Assembly: GCA_030525875.1 (NCBI GenBank)
Contig: JAUNDV010000010.1
Location: 1 to 63,851, forward strand
Source: Eubacteriales bacterium
GTDB lineage: Bacteria > Bacillota > Clostridia > Lachnospirales > Lachnospiraceae
Direction: 5' to 3'
Length of the DNA stretch: 63,851 nucleotides
In this document: piece by piece, positions 27,061 through 36,600 of the stretch
Layout: each line of letters begins with the position of its first letter
Position numbering within the stretch: position 1 is the first letter of the stretch
Program-made: the position numbers and the translations under genes
The notes under the pieces: model-generated
What the model saw: the letters and a program-made list of their open reading frames with translations, nothing else
What the model was told of the DNA's origin: nothing
The model's database searches: none

Positions 27061-28512
27061 TCACTCTTCCTCTGCAAGCTCTGTCGTTGGATTCTTTGGC
27101 GGCATAATTAATGAAAATACTACAAATCCTATCAAACCTGCTACAAGGCCAGGCACTATAGGCTGTGTAAAATGAATTCCAAATAAATAACCAGCTGAAA
27201 TATTCTCAAGGTAAACAACAACTATGGTTCCTGCAATCAAGGATGCTATTGTTCCCTGTGTAGAAGCTCCCTTCCAATAGTGACCAAGTACATATGGGAA
27301 GAAAGATCCGGCTGCACGAAGTGTAAATGCAAACATAAGTATTGACAAAATACTTGATGTATTAAACAGTGCTATAAGTGTTGCCGCTACACCAACAAGA
27401 GCCATTGTAATTCTTGTTACAACCATGACTTCCTTATCTGTTGCCTTAGGCTTTATCAATATCTTATAAATATCGTTTGCGAAAATAGAACCTGCACCAA
27501 GAAGGTCTGAATCAGCACTTGACATAGTTGCTGAAACAATACCTGAAAATAAAAGTCCGCAAATAACCGCTGGCATAGCTTCCATTGCTAATACAGGAAG
27601 TGCATATCTTGCTCCAACATCTGCAAAATCTGCTGCATTGAATTTACCCATATTTATAAGTGCAAGAACAATTATACCCATAATTGTAGGGATAAATGCA
27701 TAAATAAAGTTAATTATTGCTGCTAATACAGAACCCTGTCTGGCTGCCTTTCCATCTCTTGCTGCATAATAACGTGATACAGCTTCCTGTCCTACTGTAA
27801 AGGTAGCAACATACATAACTGTCAGACTGACTACATCCATTAAACTATAGCCCTTAAAAATATCAAAGGTCTCAGGTGGAACATTTGCAACGACAGCATC
27901 CCAGCCACCTGCAAGATTTGTTGCAAAAGGAACGGCTATAATCATACCTATTATAATAAGGAATACCTGTACAAAGTCAGTAAGCGTTACGCTCCACAAG
28001 CCTCCCATAATAGCATAAATCGTTACAACAACACCAACTATCATAACTGCAAGCTTATAATCCAGATTTAACATGGTTGAAAGTATTACAGATGAGGCAA
28101 TAAACTGTCCTGCTGTAAGTCCAATCAATGGAATAAACATTATAATTGCTGTTATAACACCAGATGGCTTACCATATCTCCTTCGGAAATACTCTGGTAC
28201 TGTCTTTACCATTGCCGCTCTAAATTTAGGTGCCAGAAAAGTAAGTATCACAAATGCAAAGCCCATAGTAATAATGTACCAGGCGGCACTTAATCCATGG
28301 CTCTGCATTCCCTGCTGAACAACTCCAAGTGAACTTCCCCCTCCTATCTCGGTCGCTGCAAGTGTTCCGGCCATCAGTACAGGTCCTAATCTTCTTCCCG
28401 CTACAACAAAATCATTGTTTGACTCGATCTTCTTTGATGACATGTAACCAATAAGCAACATAACCAGCAAATAAATTACTACTACACCTGTTACAATAAT
28501 ATTTGACTGCAT
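27061..28512 (-). CDS. Sodium:solute symporter (SSS family)
   Basis: 483 residues with about 13 hydrophobic helices. Family features: start VVVIYLLVMLLIGYMSSKKI, then DFVVAGRRLGPVLMAGTLAA, TEIGGGSSLGVVQQGMQ, KTVPEYFRRRYGKPSG and the Na+-site helix SGIVSATMSSADSDLLGAGS. It imports a substrate with sodium. The substrate (proline, pantothenate, sugar, carboxylate) cannot be decided from the sequence. It lies 24 bp after a NifX-like gene and shares its direction, so it may be cotranscribed with the MinD/NifX cluster. Confidence 0.9.
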   Translation of the reverse strand: MQSNIIVTGVVVIYLLVMLLIGYMSSKKIESNNDFVVAGRRLGPVLMAGTLAATEIGGGSSLGVVQQGMQSHGLSAAWYIITMGFAFVILTFLAPKFRAAMVKTVPEYFRRRYGKPSGVITAIIMFIPLIGLTAGQFIASSVILSTMLNLDYKLAVMIVGVVVTIYAIMGGLWSVTLTDFVQVFLIIIGMIIAVPFATNLAGGWDAVVANVPPETFDIFKGYSLMDVVSLTVMYVATFTVGQEAVSRYYAARDGKAARQGSVLAAIINFIYAFIPTIMGIIVLALINMGKFNAADFADVGARYALPVLAMEAMPAVICGLLFSGIVSATMSSADSDLLGAGSIFANDIYKILIKPKATDKEVMVVTRITMALVGVAATLIALFNTSSILSILMFAFTLRAAGSFFPYVLGHYWKGASTQGTIASLIAGTIVVVYLENISAGYLFGIHFTQPIVPGLVAGLIGFVVFSLIMPPKNPTTELAEEE

Positions 28513-28536
28513 ACTTCCCCCTTTTACACTAAAAAC

Positions 28537-28896
28537 TTAGTGCTCTCCACACTCATCTGCATGCTCATGCTCGTGACATACAGATCCTGTTGATATAAGC
28601 TCTCCTGTAAGATATGCCTCTGCTGCTTCCCTGGCATCGCCACTAGCTCCTACTACAACCTCAACCCCTCTTTCATTGAAAATATCAACGGCACCGCCGC
28701 CCATACCTCCTGAAATTATTACATTAACTCCCTTGTCAGCTAAGAAATTTGGCAAAAAGCCCGGTTTGTGTCCCGGATTAGGTACTGTTTCAAATGCAAT
28801 AATCTTCTCATCTGTTGCATCAAACAGTATAAAATTCTCACAATGTCCAAAATGTCCTGCTACATCCTTACCCATGGCTGCTACTGCAATTCTCAT
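28537..28896 (-). CDS. NifX/NifB-type Fe-Mo cofactor-associated domain protein
   Basis: 119 residues. The Nitro_FeMo-Co fold (MRIAVAAMGKDVAGHFGHCE, VIISGGMGGGAVDIFNERG) with a His/Glu/Cys-rich end (CHEHEHADECGEH) that could bind metal. Stand-alone members occur in anaerobes beside MinD-type ATPases and are thought to handle metal clusters, not nitrogenase itself. Last of four linked genes here. Confidence 0.88.
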   Translation of the reverse strand: MRIAVAAMGKDVAGHFGHCENFILFDATDEKIIAFETVPNPGHKPGFLPNFLADKGVNVIISGGMGGGAVDIFNERGVEVVVGASGDAREAAEAYLTGELISTGSVCHEHEHADECGEH

Positions 28897-28941
28897 AATA
28901 AATACTCCTTTTTAATTATATTTTTATTTATTTTATATACT

Positions 28942-29808
28942 TCATTTATATAATAACGCCATTGTCCCTTCATAGATATGCCTAAGTGCATTTCCTGAAG
29001 GACAATCTACTTCGACAAGACTTCTTCCCTGATTTACCAAAGCCTGAGCCTTGTCATCGTATGGTATAACACCTACAAATGGGATAGCATTTTCTTCACA
29101 AAAATCTTTGATTCTCTTTGTAAGCTCTGTGCTTATATTATATTTATTAACGCATACTGCAAGCTTTATCTCCTGACCTGAACATGTCTTTATCAAACGC
29201 TTTAAATCACTAAGACCCGAATAGCTTGGTTCAGCAACAATAAGTATCATATCCATTCCACTCATGGAAGCCATTACTGGACAGCCTGTTCCCGGAGAGC
29301 CATCAACTATTGCAAGCTCTTCGTCCTTGGCATTTTTCAGCATGGCAAGCTTAACCTCTGTAACAAGCTTTCCCGAATTACCACGTCCCATCTTTAATTC
29401 TGCCGTTGAAAATACCCCGTCATTGAAATAGAGAGATTTTTTTCCAGCTATATCTGCTTCAAGTCTTACAGCATCAAATGAACATACATATTCACAAACA
29501 CCACAGCCCTCACACAAAAACTCATTTACTATATAGCTGCCCTTCATATCTTTCTCTATAGCCTTGAACCTGCATTTTTTTATACAGCTTTCACATGAAG
29601 TACATTTCTGCGAATCTATAAAGGCCTTTTCTCCTCCATAGAAATCTGAGGTAACTGGATCTGACATTTTTCTATTTATCAAATGCAGATTTGGGGCATC
29701 TACATCACAATCTGCAACAGCTCTTGCACCCGATAGCTTTATAAATGCTGCCGCTGTAGTGGTTTTACCCGTGCCACCCTTACCGCTAAGTATCAACAGC
29801 CTCTTCAT
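28942..29808 (-). CDS. MinD-superfamily ATPase with inserted ferredoxin domain (1)
   Basis: 288 residues. Deviant Walker A LSGKGGTGKTTTAAAF (6-20), an inserted 2[4Fe-4S] ferredoxin (~70-125) with CTSCESCIKKC and CEGCGVCEYVC, switch motif IVDGSPGTGCPVMASMSG and C-terminal EPSYSGLSDLKRLI. The arrangement resembles Mrp/NBP35 cluster-carrier ATPases; in anaerobes such paired proteins sit with NifX-like genes. Likely role is ATP-dependent assembly or transfer of Fe-S or other metal clusters in the cytoplasm. Starts inside the end of its paralog (4-bp overlap). Confidence 0.88.
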   Translation of the reverse strand: MKRLLILSGKGGTGKTTTAAAFIKLSGARAVADCDVDAPNLHLINRKMSDPVTSDFYGGEKAFIDSQKCTSCESCIKKCRFKAIEKDMKGSYIVNEFLCEGCGVCEYVCSFDAVRLEADIAGKKSLYFNDGVFSTAELKMGRGNSGKLVTEVKLAMLKNAKDEELAIVDGSPGTGCPVMASMSGMDMILIVAEPSYSGLSDLKRLIKTCSGQEIKLAVCVNKYNISTELTKRIKDFCEENAIPFVGVIPYDDKAQALVNQGRSLVEVDCPSGNALRHIYEGTMALLYK

Positions 29809-30656
29809 AGTTCGCCTCCAAGCTTCGTATAAAGTTCATCGAATATTTTCCTTGCCTTATCACTATATTTATAAGCAAGCTTTCCTTCTGCCATCAAAGC
29901 TCCTAGCTCTTCATCAAAAGGAATCCTTCCAAGAAGCTTGATTTCATGCTCCTTTAAAAAATCCTCAAGTGGTTCATATAGCTTAGACTCTTTATTTATC
30001 AGTACTCCTGTTTTTTTACCAAGGATACTGGTAAGCTCATAAACCATTTTAAAATTGTGAAATCCAAAAGCTGTAGGTTCAGCAACTATGATACAATAAT
30101 CAGCATCAATAATACTTTCCATCACACTACAGGCACTTCCGGGAGGGCAGTCTATTATATTTATTTTGGATTTAGCTTCTTCAAGAGCTTTATTTATAAT
30201 AGGAATTCCAGAAGCTTCACCTGTATTAAGTATTCCTGTTACAGTTTTAACCGAAATATCCTCTTCCAATTTAGTATTTCCCAGCTCCAACCTTCCTATA
30301 AGCTTTTCCTCTTCGCTCACAGCCTTGGCCTCGCATACAAGCTCACAGCCTCCGCAGCTGTGACATAGTTCATCAAAAAGCTTAGGTTTTCCTTTTATAA
30401 ACATCAGAGCATGAAAATGACAAAAATCTGCACATTTTCGGCAGGAAGTACACTTATCAGTGTCAAAAGCTGGCAATATCTTAGAAACAGGCTTAATTTC
30501 TGTTATTTCCGGTTTTAGAAAAATATGACCGTTTGGCTCTTCTACATCGCAGTCAATATATGTTACATCTCCTGAGCTTGCAGCAGCAGAGGCAAGATTT
30601 ACTGCCACAAAGGTTTTTCCCGCTCCACCCTTTCCGCTCAAACATGCTATCTTCAT
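29805..30656 (-). CDS. MinD-superfamily ATPase with inserted ferredoxin domain (2)
   Basis: 283 residues, paralog of the next gene. Walker A LSGKGGAGKTFVAVNLA, DCDVEEPNGHIFL, ferredoxin insert (~65-120: CTSCRKCADFC, CHSCGGCELVC), then IIDCPPGSACSVMESI and EPTAFGFHNFKMVYE. The two probably form a heterodimer, as usual for this pair. It lies 14 bp after the upstream NifX-like gene. Confidence 0.88.
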   Translation of the reverse strand: MKIACLSGKGGAGKTFVAVNLASAAASSGDVTYIDCDVEEPNGHIFLKPEITEIKPVSKILPAFDTDKCTSCRKCADFCHFHALMFIKGKPKLFDELCHSCGGCELVCEAKAVSEEEKLIGRLELGNTKLEEDISVKTVTGILNTGEASGIPIINKALEEAKSKINIIDCPPGSACSVMESIIDADYCIIVAEPTAFGFHNFKMVYELTSILGKKTGVLINKESKLYEPLEDFLKEHEIKLLGRIPFDEELGALMAEGKLAYKYSDKARKIFDELYTKLGGEL

Positions 30657-30670
30657 TGAGAACCTCCATA

Positions 30671-31021
30671 TCAGAGTATTCCATGGTATCCGCCATGAAA
30701 ATGTTCAAGCTCTTCTGTTTCGCCAGCTTCATAAGCCCTTAACTCTTCCTCAGCTGTCTTGTGCTTTGCTTTAAGTATCTTTATATCTGCTGCCTTAAGA
30801 ACCTCTGCCACATTTTCCCCACATCGTACAGTAATTAGTACATCTATCTCCTTGTCACACAAAAACTGAGCTGCCTCTACGCCTGCCCCGCTATTTGCAC
30901 TTGCTGCAGGATTTTCAAATATGCTTTCACTTCCGTCTTCACATATTAAGAAAAACGGTGCTCTTGATAAAACTATACAGACATCCTTTTTATTTTCATC
31001 TAATGGAATTGCTATCCGCAT
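30671..31021 (-). CDS. NifX/NifB-type domain protein (2)
   Basis: 116 residues with the same fold as 28537-28896 but diverged: MRIAIPLDENKKDVCIVLSR, then FFLICEDGSESIFENPAASA and AAQFLCDKEIDVLITVRCGE, ending in an acidic/His tail (EELEHFHGGYHGIL). First gene of the NifX-MinD-MinD-NifX cluster, so two NifX-like proteins flank two ATPases. Confidence 0.82.
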   Translation of the reverse strand: MRIAIPLDENKKDVCIVLSRAPFFLICEDGSESIFENPAASANSGAGVEAAQFLCDKEIDVLITVRCGENVAEVLKAADIKILKAKHKTAEEELRAYEAGETEELEHFHGGYHGIL

Positions 31022-31081
31022 CCTTTTCTCCTCCCTTGTAAAATGCAGCCATACCTAAGCTACATCCACTAATATAAATTT

Positions 31082-32242
31082 CTATTTGATTTTCTTATCG
31101 ATAGTATAACCATCCCTGTCTGAGCCTGATACTACAGTATAAACCGTATCATCTATATCCTTATACTCACCTTTATCCATTATTTTTCCCTTGGTATTAA
31201 CCAGATACTGCTTACCAGACAGCTCAACTATTTCATATTTTGTTCCATTGCAAGCAGCAAGCATTACTCCTCTGTCATAGATTTCACCCTGATAAATTCC
31301 CTGAGCTGCTCCATCTGAATTTAGCTTTATCATTCTTATTCCATCTGAAAATGCTATACTTGCTTTACCTATTATCCTTGAGCCATTTTCCTCATCAAAA
31401 TACATAAGTCTTCCTTCAGCTGATGCTTCCTTTATATCTTCTGATTCACATAAAATATCATCTTTCTTATTGAAAATGGTTCTCATATATTTGTTATCCT
31501 TGTCAACAAGTACTATACCTGTCTTCATAATGCCATTACTGTCAAACAGATAGGTTTTACCATTGATTCTGCAAAGTCTGTCAGTTACAAGCTCACCGCT
31601 TTCCTTTTGAAAATACCATCTTTTTGAACCTGCTGCATAAGGATCTTCTTCATCACCAGGTACATGCTCCAGCCATCTTCCACCTTTAAGCTCCTCAAGT
31701 TCTCCCTGATTTACCCATTTTGAAGATTCCATTATTCCATTTTTATTGAAATAATATTTATATATATTTCCATCAACCTCTTCGGTAATACTGTAGCTTC
31801 TGATCATTTTGCCATTACTACCAAAATAGAACCATTTCTTACCTAAAGGTGCTCCATAGGCATCATTTACAGCAATATATTTCCAACCTGTTGCAACTTT
31901 TCCATCGTCAGGATCTCCACAATAATAGACTGCATCGTAAAGGTAGCCATCATCTCCATATACATCTGTTCTGTTGCCATCCTTATCAACCCAGCTATAT
32001 GCCATCTTTCCATCACTGTCAAAAAGATATTTACTGCCATCTATTATATAGCTATCTCCTACAGCCTTATTTCCATCAGCCTTTATAAATGTCCAGTATT
32101 CCTCTCCGGAATTATTTTCCTTTGACCAGGTGCCAGTTATTTCCTTACCACTGTATATTGCTACTTCAGCTTTAACAACACAGGGATTTAAAAAAGTTCC
32201 TGTAATAATTGCTGCAGCAAGTATAATTTTACCAGCTCTCAT
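31082..32242 (-). CDS. Secreted cell-wall-binding repeat protein
   Basis: About 386 residues from ATG 32242, set by a GGGGAA ribosome site and the signal peptide MRAGKIILAAAIITGTFLNP; a longer reading of the frame lacks these. The mature part is made of aromatic/glycine cell-wall-binding (choline/glucan-binding type) repeats such as NGKMIRSYSI, KYLFDSDGKMAYSWVDKDG, GKKWFYFGSNGKM and TYLFDSNGIMKTGIV. No catalytic domain is seen, so the whole protein looks like a wall-binding module. Probably surface-located. Monocistronic. Confidence 0.8.
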   Translation of the reverse strand: MRAGKIILAAAIITGTFLNPCVVKAEVAIYSGKEITGTWSKENNSGEEYWTFIKADGNKAVGDSYIIDGSKYLFDSDGKMAYSWVDKDGNRTDVYGDDGYLYDAVYYCGDPDDGKVATGWKYIAVNDAYGAPLGKKWFYFGSNGKMIRSYSITEEVDGNIYKYYFNKNGIMESSKWVNQGELEELKGGRWLEHVPGDEEDPYAAGSKRWYFQKESGELVTDRLCRINGKTYLFDSNGIMKTGIVLVDKDNKYMRTIFNKKDDILCESEDIKEASAEGRLMYFDEENGSRIIGKASIAFSDGIRMIKLNSDGAAQGIYQGEIYDRGVMLAACNGTKYEIVELSGKQYLVNTKGKIMDKGEYKDIDDTVYTVVSGSDRDGYTIDKKIK

Positions 32243-32420
32243 ATGTTTCCCCTTCCAAAATGCTTTATTTAAAATAGTTTTCACGATCAATACAATAATT
32301 CTTCCATAAATATCATAGCAATTTAAAACTTTAAAATCAATCAACAGTGAAAAGAACCTATAAAGTAGTTACTAAATCGTCAACAACGGCTCAAAGAAAC
32401 ACATATGCTGATATTATCAA

Positions 32421-32753
32421 TTACAATTTCTTCAAGTATTCAGTAACTCTATCCTCAATACAAAATGAACCGTCATTTATACTTTTAAGATATTTGCTTA
32501 ATTCATTCATTTTACTCAAAAACCATTCTTTAGCTCCCTTAGCAGCTACATCATCAAATAAAACAGCTTCTTCCTTTTCATCAAATCGAAATAATGCCGT
32601 GTATACCTCTTGTATCTCCTCGTTCAATGTGTTTAAATATTCATCTGCATCAACCTGTTCTATTCCTGTACATAATTCAGATCTTTGAATATCAAATTTA
32701 TCCTTTAAAATCGGTCCATTCATATACTCTAATTCCAACACAAGTTTTTTCAT
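32421..32753 (-). CDS. Hypothetical 110-residue acidic protein
   Basis: Starts at ATG 32753 behind AGGAGAG. A short beta N-terminus (MKKLVLELEYMNGPIL) is followed by mostly helical acidic sequence (VDADEYLNTLNEEIQEVYTA, AKEWFLSKMNELSKYLKS). Cytoplasmic. I do not recognise the family. Small acidic soluble proteins next to surface-protein genes can be immunity proteins, but nothing here shows that. Confidence 0.6.
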   Translation of the reverse strand: MKKLVLELEYMNGPILKDKFDIQRSELCTGIEQVDADEYLNTLNEEIQEVYTALFRFDEKEEAVLFDDVAAKGAKEWFLSKMNELSKYLKSINDGSFCIEDRVTEYLKKL

Positions 32754-33112
32754 ACTACTACTCTCCTTTCACACTAATCGGATATGCTGAAACAAGAAAA
32801 CCATTACTACCTATACCAGCCAATATATAATATTATCCGTGATACTTGTATACTCTTTCACAATAAAAATAGCCACTAGAAAATCTAGTGGTTATTTTCC
32901 CCCATCTTTTTATTTTTTGGTTACTCTCTCCATCCATCAATACTTAAAAGCTGTCCGTTGCCGTCCTCCCAGTCTCCCTTGATAGTGTCGTGACCGTTGG
33001 CTATAAGTTCCCAATCCCTATCATTAACGCTTATATATCCGATATGCTCTCCGTGTTTTATACTCCCTTTTATTTATTATTATATGCGAGGCAGTTTCCC
33101 GCCCCCTATTGT
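32754..33112. other. Degenerate stretch with terminator hairpin and gene fragment
   Basis: Holds a near-perfect hairpin AAAATAGCCACTAGA / TCTAGTGGTTATTTT (32866-32880, 32884-32898) that can terminate on both strands, and the fragment described at 32921-33076. The rest shows no gene. Confidence 0.5.
32921..33076 (-). pseudogene. C-terminal gene fragment, likely from a mobile element
   Basis: About 50 codons, open without a start, reading HGEHIGYISVNDRDWELIAN then GHDTIKGDWEDGNGQLLSID and ending GWRE-stop at 32921. The Trp/Asp/Gly-rich sequence looks like the end of a real protein, and upstream of it is a stop in the same frame, so the 5' part is missing. Family not recognised. Confidence 0.4.
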
Positions 33113-33268
33113 TTAGTTGTCTTCAATACCTTTTTGTGTGTCATCTATGAGTCTATCGACCATTTTCTCAGCTTTACAATACTCTTTATTTTTTAACGCT
33201 TCTTTAAGGTCTCTTAAGTCTTGTAATAATCCTCTTAAATAACTTTTAAAAACTCTCATATCTTCCAT
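33113..33268 (-). CDS. Small helical protein (51 residues)
   Basis: Not a long frame but with a strong GGGGAGG ribosome site just upstream. The start is ATG 33268, or ATG 33259 three codons in, which has better spacing (11 bases). The product (VFKSYLRGLLQDLRDLKEAL, ending DDTQKGIEDN) looks like a short amphipathic helical hairpin. I recall similar small proteins being common in Clostridia, often near mobile elements. Function unknown. Confidence 0.6.
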   Translation of the reverse strand: MEDMRVFKSYLRGLLQDLRDLKEALKNKEYCKAEKMVDRLIDDTQKGIEDN

Positions 33269-33698
33269 GTCCTCCCCTTTCCACCTGTTCAGGTTGCTTG
33301 TAAGTTATCTTCTTTACAAATATATGATACATTATTTTTAATGTTTTTATTTTACTTCATTTATACATTATTATTAATTTTTTCACAATAACTTTACATT
33401 ATAAATAATGCACAGTTTTCAATTCAATCATTACTCATCAAAGCTATTTTTCTTCGCCCTGCCATTATAAACATTGTGCTTATTCTTGCACTGCATACTC
33501 TTAGGAGTCCATTTTCTGTTTTAGGGCATAAACGGCATAAAACAGAACTGTTGCTCTAGTAGCTTATTTATCTACTAAAGCAACAGCCCCTTAAAATCTA
33601 ACTTTCTGTGTCACCTCAAAGTTTCTAGTGATTCTTCTGTCTACTTTATTTCATTTTACGCCATCGTGCCACCTTAGTATTAATCCGTAAATTAACAC
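33269..33698. other. Intergenic region downstream of the giant surface protein
   Basis: No credible gene. Besides the hairpin at 33548-33586, the sequence around 33480-33690 has a different texture from the host spacers and may be insertion-sequence debris, but no transposase can be read. Confidence 0.35.
33548..33586 (-). terminator. Hairpin likely terminating the giant-protein operon
   Basis: Stem CTGTTGCTCTAGTAG / CTACTAAAGCAACAG (15 bp, one mismatch) with a 9-base loop, ~110 bp past the stop of the 3,933-residue gene; moderately T-rich sequence follows on the minus strand. Confidence 0.6.
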
Positions 33699-36600
33699 TT
33701 ATTTCTTTTTTCTTATAAGGATAAAACTAAGTCCTAATGCAGATAATATAGCTAGGATAAACAGATACATTCCTTCATTTACATCTCTTACATCTTCTTT
33801 CTTATTTGAAACTGAAGACTCCTCGTAAATTCCAGCCGCCTCTATTATCTCCTGCTTTTCCTGCTCGCTCTTAAGCTCAGCAGACTTCTTAGACAAAAGC
33901 TCTGATTTATTGAATATTTCAGTATCTCCTGTCTCGGCATTAAATGAATATACATACTTATCGGAAGTCACCTTCTGTGCTGTATTTTCTGCTATCTTAT
34001 CGGAAGTTTCAGCATCTGTCACTGCTTCTGTAGTGGCATTTTCTGTCTCATCAACCTCATTAGATTCCGTAGAAACATTTGCATTATCTGTAGCATTTGC
34101 AGATTCTGTATGGACAATTTCAGATTCAAGCGCCGTATTATCCGGTTCTGCAAGCATACCTTCAGATTCAATCGTGGTATTATCATCTATATCCACATTT
34201 TCCTCTGCTATGCTTTCAGTTGCTTCTGTCTGAGACTCGCTCATACTTCCGTTTGATTCAGAAATACTGCTCTTATCTAAAGAACCATCTACACTTGAAT
34301 TTACGTCTGCATCTGATAAAGCTTCTGTATTCAAATCTCCATTTGCATTCGACAAACCTTCCGAATTTGAACTTCCATCTACTTCTGAAGTTCCATCTGC
34401 ATCCGAAATTCCATCCTTATCAGATCCGATTGATAACTCGTCTGACATATCATCTGAGAGCTTTTCTGCCTCTTCTTCACTTTCCTTTGCACTTAGGATT
34501 TCCTCTGCTCTAAGAAGTTCTTCCTCCTTTATTGGATTTAGATTCAACTTCTCCTTAAGCTCTCTTAACTCTGCAAACTCAGGATTTTCTCCCTCTGAAG
34601 GATTTAAGAGTTCATTTAAATGAGCTAAGGCAAAATCAAACAAGGATATATCTGAAAATGCATTTTCAAGCTCCAGCTCCTCGCCAGTAATATAGTTAAA
34701 TCCCTTAGCTTCGCCACTCTTATATCTTACAATAAGATATGGAAGCTCAGAATCTGTATTAGTGGTCATATGTGCTATATTTTTTCTTGAGAAGCCATCA
34801 GGTGTCCTGATGTGATCTGCCATATCCTTGAGCTCTGATTTGCTGTTTAGGATGCTTGCATATACAAGTCCATTATACTCGTCTATTACATATCCCTCTG
34901 AAATATCACAGCTTTCAAATGAATACAGCTTGCCATTCTTTACTATAAGCTGTTTTTCCTGAATAAGTGCCTCTCCCTGTTCTCCATCATAGATCTCAGT
35001 AAATCCACCGTAAGTCTTAAAGGTTTTGTCTTCAAACTGTGTCTCAAATAAAGCATTATTTGCAGTCTGAGCTTCTGATGAAAGTGTATCTGGCTCATTA
35101 ATATCAGCTAATTCATTAACATTATCAGCTCCGTTAAGCTCATAAACATTTCCGTCAGCATCCAGCGCCTTGCCTTTATAAAGATGGATAATATCCTTAT
35201 CAAGCACTACTCCCTGCGAATTCATAAGCTGTCCGTTGCAGGTGTAATAATAATCATCTCCCCATAGCATAACAGTTCTTCTGAGTTCACTTGAGTCGAA
35301 CTCCTTTGTAGCTTCGCTGTATGTCTGTGGTGCATTTGATGCACTTAACTTATCTGACACACCTGCTGTATTAATACTTTCTGCCTTAACCGTAAGATTG
35401 GACTTATATCCATATTTTAGAGAAATCACTCTGCCTTCTGGCTTAGCCTGATATAAAAGCTTATCTCCGTCATAGACAGTGAGCATTGACACGTCTTCAT
35501 AATCATTTGGAAGCTCAATATTAACAGTTTCAATTCCAGAAGGATAAGCCTTGATGTTTATATCACTGGCCTCTGGTTCAAGCTTAAGTTTACTTGAAGC
35601 ATCTCCCGGAATCTCTATTCCTCCATAATACAACGCATCCGTTCCATCATAGAAATTGTAGCTTCCATCTTCGTTTATAAGACTGTCGTCTTCTCCTATA
35701 TCTGGAAGTATACCCTCCTGTGAACCTCTTAAAGGCTGATTATTTCCTAGGCCTAAAACAGGCATATATCCCTTAGTCTGTACCTTTATGATATTTGAAT
35801 AATAATACCGGTTTGCATCCTTATCATAAACTCTTGCCAGATAATATCCTCTTCCTGCAAGCTCTATGCTGTCCTTATCCTTTAACTGAAGATCTATCAT
35901 ATCATATCTTCCGCCATAGGATCTGTACCATCTTATCTCACAGTTGTCAAACAGCTCCTTATCATCCTTAACTATGGTAGCGGTAACTATTTTGTCCCCA
36001 GCATCATAGAGATTAGTTGTATCCAGAGGTATCTGCTTTCCATTTACTGTTAAGTTGATTTTCTTATCTGCTGAATTTACTGGGAAAGCTTTAATATCAC
36101 TTTCTCTTTCTTCATCCATCCGGCCTGTAGGTTCTGTCTTCCAGTTATTGATCCAGTTAAGTCCACCCTTTTCATGTGATAAACTGTATAATCTTCCATC
36201 ATATAGGTCTGTATTTCTCACAAGCAGAGATTTCTTAAGCATCTCGTTTCCTGTTTCAGCACTACCACCTGCATCTGTAGGCTTGAAAGTATACCAGTAA
36301 TCCTTATACTTATCCTTTGCTGTTTCTTCTGAGATTTTCTGTCCATCCTCTGCTACTGTAATAAGCTTTGAATGTTCATATAATCTGATATATTCCTCAT
36401 TATGCTCATATCCAAGCGATGGGTCTATATTCATTATAAAATCTCTATTAAACTCTGACTCAACATTTCCAAGCATTACGAGAGAATGCATTCTGCTGCC
36501 ATCCAGTACAGGGCTGTTTTCATTTTGGTTCTTAGAATAATATCCTACAAAACCTCCAGCATAGCTCTTTGCCTTTATATCACCCTTTACATATGCATTA

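Noticed and set aside
33699-33790. LPXTG sortase signal at the end of the giant protein
   Set aside because: The end has a hydrophobic helix and RKKK but no LPXTG or close variant before it.
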